Shown: positions 10,028 through 19,500 of the stretch, in pieces
How the letters are laid out: every line of letters starts with the position of its first letter
Position numbering within the stretch: the first letter of the stretch is position 1
From: Photobacterium damselae
Lineage (GTDB): Bacteria > Pseudomonadota > Gammaproteobacteria > Enterobacterales > Vibrionaceae
Assembly (NCBI RefSeq): GCF_003026815.1
Contig: NZ_PYOG01000015.1
Span: 1-64,000, forward strand
Reading direction: 5' to 3'
Length of the DNA stretch: 64,000 bases
Position numbers and translations under genes: made by a program
Notes under the pieces: model-generated
Database searches by the model: none
Told to the model about the DNA's origin: nothing
Seen by the model: the letters and a program-made list of their open reading frames with translations, nothing else

Positions 10028-10921
10028 TTATAACTTCTCTGCGCCTTTAATCATCTGATTGATCGCTACTTTGCGTTTTACCCAAGTCTCGTTTAACCAT
10101 AGCGACGCCATAATAATGATACCGCCCACGATTAAACGGGGGTAATCAACATCTCGATTCCAAATAACAATATTCACAATCAGACCTGCTGGGACCAAGG
10201 CGTTATTCATTATCGCCAGTGCCCCTGCATTTACCATGGTCGCGCCTTTGTTCCAAATAAAGTATCCCAATCCCGAAGCAACAGTACCTAGGTACACGAG
10301 GATCCCCCATTGTAAGTGAGATGTTGGCAGCTTTGAGCTATTACCAAAGAGTAAATACATTGGTAGCGCCACGGCAATTGCACCTAAATAGAACCAGCCA
10401 AATACTGTGTGTTGAGGTAAGTCTTGTGGCTCTTTTTCAATGATTTTTTTGTATCCCACTTGGCCTATTGCAAAGCAGAGATTCGCCCCTTGGACAATAC
10501 AAAAGCCCAAAATAAAGTTTTGGTTGATGCCTTCAAATTTAATAATGGCTGCACCTAATACTGCAATGGCGGCGGTAAGAAGATACCAAGGTGAAAACTG
10601 GCGATTTAGAGCGTCGTAGATCAGAGTGACATAGATTGGGGTAAAGATGGTAAATAGTAGAACTTCAGGCACCGATAAATAGAGAAATGACTGATAGTAA
10701 AAGCAATACATTAAACCGAGTTGGAAGGCGCCAACGGCCATCAGTTTAAGTGCGAGAGAAGGATGAAGATGCTTTGAGCGTAAAAATGGAGCAAAGACTA
10801 AGGCTGCTAAAACGACTCGGGTTAAAACCGAAAACCAAGCATCGACTTGTCCTGCTAAATAAACGCCAATTAGACTAAATGAAAAAGCCCACAACAGAGT
10901 AACTGCAGATAAATATCCCAT
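10028..10921 (-). CDS. EamA/DMT-family transporter
   Basis: A 297-residue inner-membrane protein of the drug/metabolite transporter superfamily, with about ten hydrophobic segments arranged as two EamA repeats (about residues 1-130 and 140-285). The basic C-terminal tail (KRKVAINQMIKGAEKL) should face the cytoplasm. Relatives export amino acids, carboxylates or purines, but the substrate cannot be named here. It stands alone, convergent with fre. Confidence 0.85.
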   Translation of the reverse strand: MGYLSAVTLLWAFSFSLIGVYLAGQVDAWFSVLTRVVLAALVFAPFLRSKHLHPSLALKLMAVGAFQLGLMYCFYYQSFLYLSVPEVLLFTIFTPIYVTLIYDALNRQFSPWYLLTAAIAVLGAAIIKFEGINQNFILGFCIVQGANLCFAIGQVGYKKIIEKEPQDLPQHTVFGWFYLGAIAVALPMYLLFGNSSKLPTSHLQWGILVYLGTVASGLGYFIWNKGATMVNAGALAIMNNALVPAGLIVNIVIWNRDVDYPRLIVGGIIIMASLWLNETWVKRKVAINQMIKGAEKL

Positions 10922-10983
10922 AATGAGAACGATCTTTATTGGTTAGAAAAACTGCAGTGTAGCGAATATTAATGGAGAAACAA

Positions 10984-11011
10984 AAACGACCAGTACAAAG
11001 ACTGATCGTTT
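10984..11011 (-). terminator. Intrinsic terminator of uspA
   Basis: AAACGACCAGT (10984-10994) pairs, with one mismatch, with ACTGATCGTTT (11001-11011). On the minus strand it is followed by GTTTTTGTTT. Confidence 0.7.
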
Positions 11012-11032
11012 AGCATTCATATCATGATGATG

Positions 11033-11455
11033 TTATTTAAGTGGGACCATTAATAGGTCAACCGGAGTGCGATTAAGCAGCTGCTTGGTTGAAGATAGGA
11101 TCTTACTCCAGAAGTCTTGGTGGTGACCACAGACAACCAATTCAACATGCAGATCTTTAATTGCGTTGCAAATTTCATCACTCAGATCACCACTGCCAAC
11201 TAAAGTATGAGCAACAGGATATCCTGCTTTTTCAGCTAATACTTGTAGCTGTTGTTGAGCATCGTTTGCAGCACGATCTTGGGTATCACTAAGGTTAATA
11301 TCAATCAAGCCAGTGTAAAGCTCAGCATAATTGACATCAATATGAATCAAAGACAGTTGAGCATCGAGTGCCTTGGCGAGATCTGCGGCTTTTTTCAATA
11401 AAACAAAGCTCTCTTCAGACAAATCCACTGCCACGAGAATGTGTTTGTAAGCCAT
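11033..11455 (-). CDS. uspA: Universal stress protein A
   Basis: A 140-residue cytoplasmic Usp-fold protein, induced in relatives by growth arrest. It starts with the typical HILVAVDLSEES strand-loop and ends with the conserved VDLLMVPLK strand. The ATP-binding G-x2-G-x9-G-S/T motif of the other Usp subclass is absent, as in UspA. It is divergent from ferritin, with uspB beyond it; uspA and uspB are also neighbours in E. coli. Confidence 0.93.
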   Translation of the reverse strand: MAYKHILVAVDLSEESFVLLKKAADLAKALDAQLSLIHIDVNYAELYTGLIDINLSDTQDRAANDAQQQLQVLAEKAGYPVAHTLVGSGDLSDEICNAIKDLHVELVVCGHHQDFWSKILSSTKQLLNRTPVDLLMVPLK

Positions 11456-11709
11456 AACCTGCGCTCCTTAATGGTGGTTTTTCTCTATCCTAGCACTAGA
11501 CTTAAAGAAAAAATATGGAGCAGATCCCAACTTATTCGCCTTTTGTGTGATTTATTATTTTACTAATTTGAAAATGAATTTTTATTGTATTTTTCGTTAG
11601 TTAGCTAAAATAATCAAAGAGATTGTCAAGATGTCTCATGGAGAGTTGCAATCTCAAGTATGCACAGTAACAATGTCTTTATTACACTAAAATAGAAAGG
11701 AGTAATACG

Positions 11710-12237
11710 ATGTTAGCTCAAGCAATGGTTGAGAAACTGAACGAACAAATTAACTTAGAGTTTTTCTCTTCCAACCTGTACCTACAAATGAGTGCTTGGT
11801 GTGAAGATAAAGGCTTTGAAGGTGCAGCCGCATTTTTACGCTCACACGCTGTAGAAGAGATGGAGCACATGCAACGTCTGTTCACTTATGTGAGTGAAAC
11901 GGGTGCGTTACCTATTCTTGGCACAATTGCTGCACCAAAACATGAGTTTGCTTCTCTAGGTGATGTATTCCGTGAAACTTATGAACATGAGCAGTTAATC
12001 ACTGAAAAGATTAATAAATTGGCGCATGTTGCTTTTACAACACAAGATTACTCCACCTTTAACTTCTTACAGTGGTATGTGGCAGAACAACACGAAGAAG
12101 AGAAACTGTTTAAAGGTATTTTAGATAAAATTGAGTTGGTTGGTGAAGATGGTAAGGCGCTATTTTTCATCGATAAAGATCTTGCTGAAATGGCAAAGTC
12201 TGGCTCAACTTCAGTAATGGACACTCAAGCGGGTTAA
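11710..12237 (+). CDS. ftnA: Bacterial non-heme ferritin
   Basis: A 175-residue iron-storage subunit that forms a 24-mer shell and oxidises Fe(II). Ferroxidase ligands are visible as Glu17 ([12 protein letters not shown]) and the E-x2-H pair of the [12 protein letters not shown] helix, with further acids in the [10 protein letters not shown] helix. A clear Shine-Dalgarno (AAAGGAG) precedes the ATG. It lies between uspA and uspB, suggesting coordination with stress or iron supply. Confidence 0.95.
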   Translation: MLAQAMVEKLNEQINLEFFSSNLYLQMSAWCEDKGFEGAAAFLRSHAVEEMEHMQRLFTYVSETGALPILGTIAAPKHEFASLGDVFRETYEHEQLITEKINKLAHVAFTTQDYSTFNFLQWYVAEQHEEEKLFKGILDKIELVGEDGKALFFIDKDLAEMAKSGSTSVMDTQAG

Positions 12238-12320
12238 GTCTTATTTAGCATGGGCGTAGTTAGTTTCGCTACGCTCGATAGCTTTTCCCCGCTGGTGAAG
12301 GAATATTAGGGGGACCCTCT

Positions 12321-12659
12321 ATGATAAGTGGTGATGCATTTTTGCTTGCTCTGTTTTTGGTTGCTGCCGTGAATACCGCTCGTTATGTCAGTACATTACG
12401 AACTTTATTAATGGTGATGCGTGAGTGTGATCCTCTTTTGTACCAACAGGTTGATGGTAGTGGCTTTTTTAAGTCACAAGGGAATGTGAGTAAGCAGATT
12501 CGACTGTTTCATTACATTCGTAGTCACCAGTATGAGAAGCATCACGATCCCGTATTTATGGCCAAATGCATTAAGGTTCGTCGCCTCTTTATCCTTGCCA
12601 GTTCATTTATGTTACTGTTTTTTATCTCCATTTTTGTTGTCGCCTATTTGGGGATTTAA
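12321..12659 (+). CDS. uspB: Universal stress protein B
   Basis: A 112-residue inner-membrane protein with an N-terminal transmembrane helix (about residues 5-27), a central soluble part containing the conserved CDPLLYQQVDGSGFF motif, and a C-terminal helix (about 88-110). The match to E. coli UspB (111 aa) is direct. In E. coli it is a sigma-S-dependent protein linked to ethanol resistance. The GGGGGA tract just upstream is a good ribosome-binding site. Confidence 0.93.
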   Translation: MISGDAFLLALFLVAAVNTARYVSTLRTLLMVMRECDPLLYQQVDGSGFFKSQGNVSKQIRLFHYIRSHQYEKHHDPVFMAKCIKVRRLFILASSFMLLFFISIFVVAYLGI

Positions 12660-12741
12660 TGACGTTCGACGAATAGTTATCTCAAGCTTTTCTACGGTTG
12701 GTATTTGGGCTTGAGATAGGTAAAATACCGTCTAAAGATGA

Positions 12742-12771
12742 AAGGATGCTAGTTTGTTAGCATCCTTTTTT
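12742..12771 (+). terminator. Intrinsic terminator of uspB
   Basis: A 10-bp stem AAGGATGCTA/TAGCATCCTT (12742-12751, 12758-12767) runs into a T-tract. A second 10-bp inverted repeat TATCTCAAGC/GCTTGAGATA lies upstream at about 12676-12718. The upstream TTG frame of the next gene would start inside this hairpin, which argues against that start. Confidence 0.85.
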
Positions 12772-12801
12772 ATTGTCGATAGTCAATTAGAGCAAACAAC
12801 A

Positions 12802-13989
12802 ATGGCAAAAAAGTTTGATGTAGTGGTCATAGGTGCAGGGGCGGCAGGTTTAATGTGTGCGGCTGAAGCGGGTAAACGTGGTCGCTCGGTGCTGGTGGTT
12901 GATCATGGCAAGAAACCCGGCCGTAAGATTTTGATTTCGGGTGGTGGTCGCTGTAACTTCACTAACTATGATGTCAACGCTAACAACTATGTTTGCCGTA
13001 ATCCTCACTTTGTTAAATCAGCTCTGTCGCAGTATACCAACTGGGACTTTATTGCCATGGTTGCCAAATACGATATTGCTTATGAAGAGCGAGATCATGG
13101 TCAGCTATTTTGTCTGGATTCAGCAAAAGATATCGTCAATATGTTGCTGGCTGAATGCGATCAACCAACAGTTTCACAACGTTACCAAGTTGATGTTCAT
13201 AATATCGAACAGACAGATTCGGGTTTTCGTTTAATGCTAAATACCGAATCAGTTGAGTGTGAATCTTTAGTGGTCGCAACCGGTGGTTTGTCGATGCCTA
13301 AACTGGGAGCAACTCCATTTGGTTATCAGATTGCCGAGCAGTTTGGTCTGAAAATGGTGCCAACTACCGCAGGTTTAGTGCCATTTACCCTGCATGTTGA
13401 AGATAAAGACGCGTTTGCTGATCTCTCTGGTATCGCTATTCCTGCCGTGGTTGAAACGGAAAACGGGGTGAGTTTTAAAGAGAACCTACTGTTTACCCAT
13501 CGCGGTTTATCCGGCCCGGTTATTCTTCAAGCCTCTTCTTACTGGTTACCAGGGCAAGCAGTGACTATCGATCTATTACCTGATGTTAGCTTAGATGAAA
13601 CATTTAATGCGATGCGAGAAAAGCATCCGAATCAAAGCTTGAAAAACTCATTAGCCCGTTTGCTTCCTAAACGTTTGATTGAGGTTCTGATTGAACGAGG
13701 CGATTTAGTCGATAAGCCACTAAAACAGTTTAATCCAAAAGATATTAGCCAGATGCACCAGTATTTCCATCACTGGACGATTGCGCCTAATGGCACCGAA
13801 GGCTACCGAACTGCAGAGGTCACTCTTGGTGGCGTGGATACGGATGAGCTGTCATCAAAAACGTTAGAAGCAAAGAAGGTAAAAGGTCTGTTCTTTGCTG
13901 GTGAAGTGATGGATGTGAGCGGTTGGCTTGGCGGTTATAACTTCCAATGGGCTTGGAGTTCAGGCTTTGTGGTAGGGCAAAACGCATAA
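12802..13989 (+). CDS. NAD(P)/FAD-dependent oxidoreductase, YhiN/HI0933 family
   Basis: A 395-residue flavoprotein of unknown reaction. The N-terminal dinucleotide fold is VVIGAGAAGLMCAAEAGKRG, followed by the family signature PGRKILISGGGRCNFTN. The C-terminal GLFFAGEVMDVSGWLGGYNFQWAWSSG closes the FAD site. The ATG at 12802 is used because an upstream TTG sits in the uspB terminator. In E. coli yhiN also lies near uspB-uspA, so this is conserved gene order. Confidence 0.9.
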   Translation: MAKKFDVVVIGAGAAGLMCAAEAGKRGRSVLVVDHGKKPGRKILISGGGRCNFTNYDVNANNYVCRNPHFVKSALSQYTNWDFIAMVAKYDIAYEERDHGQLFCLDSAKDIVNMLLAECDQPTVSQRYQVDVHNIEQTDSGFRLMLNTESVECESLVVATGGLSMPKLGATPFGYQIAEQFGLKMVPTTAGLVPFTLHVEDKDAFADLSGIAIPAVVETENGVSFKENLLFTHRGLSGPVILQASSYWLPGQAVTIDLLPDVSLDETFNAMREKHPNQSLKNSLARLLPKRLIEVLIERGDLVDKPLKQFNPKDISQMHQYFHHWTIAPNGTEGYRTAEVTLGGVDTDELSSKTLEAKKVKGLFFAGEVMDVSGWLGGYNFQWAWSSGFVVGQNA

Positions 13990-14002
13990 TTTTGCTGTGA
14001 AT

Positions 14003-14041
14003 GATGAAATTGCTCAAAGATATAACTTGAGTAATTTCATC
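14003..14041 (+). terminator. Hairpin after yhiN-type gene; start of a 311-bp gap
   Basis: A 15-bp stem GATGAAATTGCTCAA/TTGAGTAATTTCATC with one G-T pair closes the gene unit; the tail TTATTAACA is only moderately T-rich. The rest of the gap to 14300 is AT-rich and probably holds the promoter and long 5' untranslated region of the cold-shock gene. I saw no further gene in it. Confidence 0.55.
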
Positions 14042-14300
14042 TTATTAACATTTATTTTTACTATTTTGATTAATAAACCTTTACAGCGACACAAATTCCC
14101 TGAATAATGGCCGTGCTCTGTTGTTCAGAGTTATTAATGAAACATCAAGTCAAAGTAAACCCTCAGTATATCTTCATTTTTGTTGCCATTCTTAGTGTTC
14201 CTTCGGTTTATCGTCACATTCAATAATTCAAGCTCAGTGCAAGTGCATCGTAAATTTTTTACGATAACATTATGAATTATATTTAAATAAGGGACAGATT

Positions 14301-14510
14301 ATGTCTAAAGCAACTGGTATCGTTAAGTGGTTCAATGAAGAGAAAGGTTTTGGTTTTATTTCTCAAGACAATGGCGGCGCTGACGTATTCGTTCACTTCC
14401 GTGCAATCGCTTCTGAAGGCTTCAAAACTCTAGCTGAAGGTCAAAAAGTATCTTTTGACGTTGAGCAAGGCCAAAAAGGTCCTCAAGCTGCAAACGTTGT
14501 AGCTCTATAA
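14301..14510 (+). CDS. Cold-shock domain protein, CspA family
   Basis: A 69-residue single OB-fold RNA chaperone. Both RNA-binding motifs are intact: RNP1 KGFGFIS and RNP2 VFVHF. The sequence is closer to the CspE/CspC style (starts [19 protein letters not shown]) than to a cold-specific CspA, so it may be constitutive. The long AT-rich leader upstream would still allow RNA-level temperature control. Confidence 0.95.
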   Translation: MSKATGIVKWFNEEKGFGFISQDNGGADVFVHFRAIASEGFKTLAEGQKVSFDVEQGQKGPQAANVVAL

Positions 14511-14519
14511 GATTTTATT

Positions 14520-14550
14520 GGCGTAGATAATTTCTATCTACGCCGATTTC
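14520..14550 (+). terminator. Hairpin after the cold-shock gene
   Basis: GGCGTAGATA (14520-14529) pairs perfectly with TATCTACGCC (14535-14544) around a 5-nt loop. The tail GATTTCCCC is a poor T-tract, so read-through into the two small ORFs downstream is possible. Confidence 0.6.
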
Positions 14551-14715
14551 CCCTCTCTCTGTAATACTCGCACTATTTCTCATCAAAATCGCTACAAGTT
14601 CTTCGTAATTTCTATTCTTGCTACATCTGCTTTTTGTATTTGTCGTTATGTCCTAGTTTACTTTTTTCTTCTTATCGATTTTATAAAATAAGCAGTAATC
14701 CCAATAAGGAATAAT

Positions 14716-14793
14716 ATGTCTCGTTCAGTAGGTCGTAAGCGTTTTTGGTTTCAGCAAAGTCGCCAAACAAATAAAATATTAAGTAGCAAATAG
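14716..14793 (+). CDS. Possible 25-residue basic microprotein
   Basis: An ATG with AAGGAATA upstream opens a 25-codon frame (MSRSVGRKRFWFQQ...), rich in Arg and Lys and with no acidic residue. The stop lies 12 bp before the next small ORF, which has its own AGGAATT ribosome-binding site. I recognise no family. The ribosome-binding site and tight spacing support translation, but the frame is short enough to be chance. Confidence 0.4.
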   Translation: MSRSVGRKRFWFQQSRQTNKILSSK

Positions 14794-14805
14794 GAATTAT
14801 AAATA

Positions 14806-15018
14806 ATGATTATTAATTTTGATTTATTAAAAGAAAAATGCAGTTGGCAGTCGGAAATTCATCAGTTAAATAGTGATATTTTACGTCGACATATATTACT
14901 AAATGGTAATGTCGATGATTTAGATATGAAACTCACTTTTTGTGAGCAAAGTGGAAGTGGTGAGATTTTAAATAAAAACAATGAGTTTATTGGTTCATTT
15001 TCTATTAAATCCGCCTAA
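14806..15018 (+). CDS. Hypothetical 70-residue protein
   Basis: A small soluble protein of unknown function, preceded by an AGGAATT ribosome-binding site seven bases upstream of its ATG. It has two cysteines (CSWQ near the N-terminus and FCEQ in the middle), no signal peptide and no membrane segment. Base composition is clearly more AT-rich than the flanking housekeeping genes, which hints at recent acquisition or weak selection. Confidence 0.55.
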   Translation: MIINFDLLKEKCSWQSEIHQLNSDILRRHILLNGNVDDLDMKLTFCEQSGSGEILNKNNEFIGSFSIKSA

Positions 15019-15168
15019 TTAATCTGAATATTTAGTTTAGCTTAACCTTTCCCCTCTACCTTTCAATAAATTTATTCCATAAAAGCATGTAAACCTCTTT
15101 TGTGCTCTCGTTTTTTATAAAATTACCGCTTAAGATATTATTATCATTCTAAGTGAGTTAACGATGTT

Positions 15169-15846
15169 ATGAAACGACGATACGGTTTTACACTTATCGA
15201 GTTAGTTGTCGTTATTGTCATTGTTGGGATTTTAGCTGTCGTAGCGGCTCCAAAATTTTTGCAACTGAGTCATGATGCGAGAGATGCAGACCTTGAAGGT
15301 TTAGCAGCAAGCCTACGAACATCAACCGAAACTGTGTATGGCAAAGCTGCTATTGTTGGAAAAGAAACATTACCGAATGCAACCGTTGATGGAGTAGCAA
15401 TCGCGAATGGATATCCAACAGCCAAAGGGATAACGACAACCTTACAAAATACCCATGATTGGCATATGGTGACCGTCACTCCCAGTGATTTGGGTAATTG
15501 GCTCGAATCTTCTATGCTACGAAAAATTAAAACGGGCTTAACTTTTTTTACCTTAAAAGCGTATGGGGAAAAAGGACAGAGCCTTAAGCAGCAAGTAAAA
15601 GCCATTGATGCTGGACAGTGCTATGTCGTGTATGTCGACGTTGCCCATAGCGATTCCTCAAAGACAGGTAATAAAACTAAAAATCCAGGTTGGTTTTGGG
15701 GATTTGTGTGCGGCAAGATATTAGCGCCATTAGGGATAGATAAGTATGTACCTTGGTGTCCGACTCATCAAAAAAGCGATGCGAATTCACACTTAAACAG
15801 TAATCCAACCCAACCTGCTATTGTTGTGGTCGATAGTGGCTGCTAA
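15169..15846 (+). CDS. Type IV prepilin-like protein
   Basis: A 225-residue protein with a class III prepilin signal: short basic leader (MKRRYG), then F-T-L-I-E-L with Glu5 and a 20-residue hydrophobic helix. PilD-type peptidase would cut after Gly6. The body is longer than a usual major pilin (about 160), and Cys residues lie near GQCYVVY, GFVCGK, PWCPTH and the C-terminal SGC. It is MSHA-like in its start but has no pilus assembly genes beside it, so it is an orphan minor or specialised pilin. Confidence 0.8.
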   Translation: MKRRYGFTLIELVVVIVIVGILAVVAAPKFLQLSHDARDADLEGLAASLRTSTETVYGKAAIVGKETLPNATVDGVAIANGYPTAKGITTTLQNTHDWHMVTVTPSDLGNWLESSMLRKIKTGLTFFTLKAYGEKGQSLKQQVKAIDAGQCYVVYVDVAHSDSSKTGNKTKNPGWFWGFVCGKILAPLGIDKYVPWCPTHQKSDANSHLNSNPTQPAIVVVDSGC

Positions 15847-15904
15847 GTATGAACATGATGCGGTGGGCAGAGGTTCACCGCTCATTTTTTGCTACCCTTT
15901 ATGG

Positions 15905-16366
15905 CTAAGGTTTTACATTTCGGCTGATTGGGTTTTGCAGTGAGATCAGCGTTTCTGTTGATTGAACTTCATCAATCGCTTGCAGTTTATTGATCAACAC
16001 ATGCTGTAACTCTTCAATTGAACGGCACATTAGCTTTACAAATATATTGTAAGCTCCAGTGGTGTAATAAGCTTCAACAACCTCATCTAATTGGTTCAAT
16101 TTCTTCAATGCCGAGTGATAATCTCGGGCCGCATACAAGTTAATACCAATAAAACAGCAGACGTCATAACCGAGTAATTTGGGGTTTACTACCACCTCAG
16201 TGCCAGTAATGATGTTGGCTGCTCGCATCTTTTCTACCCGAACATGGACCGTTGCTGGGCTAACATTAAATCGCTTCGCCATTTCAGCATAAGGGGTTCT
16301 TGCATCACTCATTAACGCAGCAAGAATATCGCGATCCAGTTCATCAAGGCGGGGTGTTGGCGTCAT
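15905..16366 (-). CDS. asnC: AsnC-type transcriptional regulator
   Basis: A 153-residue Lrp/AsnC-family regulator with an N-terminal helix-turn-helix (YAEMAKRFNVSPATVHVRVEKM) and a C-terminal RAM ligand domain. It aligns with E. coli AsnC along its whole length, including AYYTTGAYNIFVKLMCRSIEELQHVLINKLQ. The ATG at 16366 has AAAGGA upstream and gives the E. coli length; a longer frame starts at 16399. AsnC controls asnA in E. coli, but asnA is not adjacent here. Confidence 0.9.
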   Translation of the reverse strand: MTPTPRLDELDRDILAALMSDARTPYAEMAKRFNVSPATVHVRVEKMRAANIITGTEVVVNPKLLGYDVCCFIGINLYAARDYHSALKKLNQLDEVVEAYYTTGAYNIFVKLMCRSIEELQHVLINKLQAIDEVQSTETLISLQNPISRNVKP

Positions 16367-16526
16367 GTTAAGTCCTTTTTTCTGGTTTATTTCAACCATT
16401 CTTCTGTCAATAATCCATTATATTTCGTTGTTAATAGTAGTAAACCAACGGTTAATAAAATTACAATACAGCTTTGGTGGCGATGAAAGCCAGATTTAGC
16501 TTAGATTGGATGAATAAGGCGGGTAA

Positions 16527-19500
16527 GTGGTACTACGTTGGTTTTCTATTGCGCTTTTCTTGATCTCAACATCCGTGTTTGCCGATAGTGTAAAGACGCA
16601 AAATGTTTTGGTTATTCACTCGTACCACCAAGGTTTAGGTTGGACCGATGCGGTGCAATCTGGGCTTGAGGATATCACTGCCAATAAAAATATCGCACTT
16701 AATGTCAGTTATATGGACAGTAAGCGCTATCAGTCTAAAGCCTATTTACATGAATTAGTGGCCATTTATCGCATCAAACTTCGTAGTGAAAAATACAGTG
16801 CCATTGTTGTTACTGATGATCGGGCACTATGGCTCATTGATCAATTGGGTAGTGAAATAGGTAATACACCCGTTATTATTGGCGGTATTAATAATTACTC
16901 AGCCAGTAAACACCAATCGATTGCTAAAGTTGCTGGATTTATCGAGCTGCAAGATGCTGGCGATAATATTCAATTAGCACTTAATGTGAAGCCCAATCTT
17001 AAGCAAGTTTTCCTTATTGCCGACGATACCTTAACGGGTAAATCAATGTGGCAGTCTGCTCGTAATTATCTACGCCAGCATCCTAACCCAGATATTACTT
17101 TTACTCGTATGGGGCAGTACTCATTCAAAGAGATGTTCGATCAAGCCAAATGGCTTCCCCAAGACTCTGCTGTGATTTTTCTCAGTTACTTTATTGATGG
17201 CTTAGGAAACTACATGCCAAGCGATGAGTTTTTATCGCAATTTACTGCAAATGCATCAGCTCCTGTATTTGTTCCATACAGTTATATGCTCAATTATGGC
17301 GCTTTAGGTGGCGTGGTAACCAGTGGCTATAAATTAGGGCTAGGGCTTGGCGAGTTATTAGAGCAAGTGCTACAAGGAAAGGTTACCCATTACCCTTATA
17401 TTCGTCCCAATAAAAATGAAGTGATGTTTAACTACCAAGCTTTGAGTCGTTGGGGGATCAGCATTGGTAATGAACAAGCTTTAGTCGTAAATCGTCCACT
17501 ATCTTGGTTTGAACGTCACCATAAAGAGCTTAAAACATTGGGATTTGTGGTATTGGTGATGGGCTCGGTGATTATTTTATTGAGCCTGATGATTCGCCAT
17601 TTACGCCGCAGTGAACAACAATTACAGCGCAGCCAAGCTCTATTTGAAACGGTATTTGACCAGAGTTTTCAGTATATAGGGATATTGGACTTACATGGCC
17701 ATTTAGTTTCAGCGAACTTAGCTCTACAAGAGATGCTTGGTGATGATGGCGTGAAGTTTGATCGACCAATTTGGCGATGGTTATGTTGGAACAGTGATAC
17801 CGCAAGCCAACTTAATCAGGCTTTTTTAGCAGCAGATACTGAATTTTTACTGCGTTTTGAAGCAAAAGCACAAAGTCAAAACGATGGTATTCGAATTCTT
17901 GATATATCACTGAAAGCCATGCCATATCAGGCGGCAACAGAGCCTCAAATTCTGTTTGAAGCTCGGGACATGACCAGTCGTCGGCAGATGGAGCAAAAAC
18001 TGCGCGAACGTGAAGTGAGTTATCACTTACTGTATGAGCAGCAGCCTGTTATTTTGCTAACGATAGATAATAGCGCAAGAATTCAATCGGTTAATCAGTT
18101 TGCTGCGGATCTGCTTGGCTACCACAAGCGGGATCTATTAGGGCATAAGATCACTGAATTTTATCTTGAAGGCATTTTACCTCCGCACCAAATTATTTCT
18201 CATTCAGGGGTAGAATCACGAGAAGTATGGCGTCGTCAGGTGCAATATCGTCGAGCCGATGGTGAAACGGTGTGGGTGCGTGAAACGGTTCGTCAGGCTC
18301 AGGCGAAACATCAATTGTTGATTGTGGGAGAAGACATCACATCAACTCGTGAATTAGAACAGCGCCTAGCTTATCAAGCCAATCATGATTACTTAACTGG
18401 GTTGTACAACCGCAGCTATTTCGAATCACAGTTGGAGTTAGCGTTAGATGAAGTCCAACAGCAAGATGTCCAACATGCGATGCTGTATATCGATCTGGAT
18501 CAGTTTAAGGTTATTAATGATACCGCAGGCCATGAAGCTGGGGATGAGGCTCTTAAGCAGGTTGCATTAGGCCTACAAAACTTGGCAACGGAAAATACGA
18601 TTCTCGCCCGTTTAGGTGGTGATGAATTTGCCGTTATTCTACGTCATTGTGATGAAGAGCAAGCGCTCGCTTTAGGGCGGAAAATTTTGCACTTACTCGA
18701 TGATGCCGAGTTTCTATGGCAAAACACCCGTTTCAATTTTAGCTGTTCATTGGGTATTCGCTTAATTGATAAAACTGCAGGCTCTCCGCAGCAAGTACAT
18801 GCTCAGGCGGATACTGCGTGTTATGTGGCAAAAGATGAAGGACGTAATCGTCTCCATCTCTACCGTCCTGATGATGAAGAGCTTAAGCGCCGCGAACATG
18901 AAATGCATTATGTGAATCGGATTCGTCGTGCTCTTGTAGAGTGTCGCTTTGAACTGTATGCCCAGCAGATTGCGCCTATTGGCCGTAGTAGTAAAAATCA
19001 TCATTATGAAATCTTACTTAGAATGCGAGAGCTAGATGGTTCTATTGCTTCTCCTGGTGTCTTCATTCCTGCTGCTGAGCGTTACAATCTTGCCCATCTG
19101 TTGGATCGTTATGTCATTCAACAGGTATTAAGTTGGTATCAACAACATCCTGAAGCGATTGAGAAGTTAGGGCACTGCTCGATTAATTTATCTGGGCAGT
19201 CAATTGGTAATCAAGAGTTTGTAAAGTTCCTATTACATCAAATTAGACATAGTACGGTTCCTGCCAATAAAATTTGTTTAGAAATTACGGAAACCGCGGC
19301 CATTGGTAATATGACTCAAGCAATCTCTCTATTTACACAGTTAAAAGAGCTGGGATGTTTGATCTCTTTAGATGATTTTGGCTCGGGGTTATCGTCTTTT
19401 GGTTATTTAAAACGAATGCCTGTCGATGTGCTAAAAATTGATGGCATGTTTGTACGAGATATAGATAAAGATGATATGGATTTCGCTATGGTTAAAGCGA

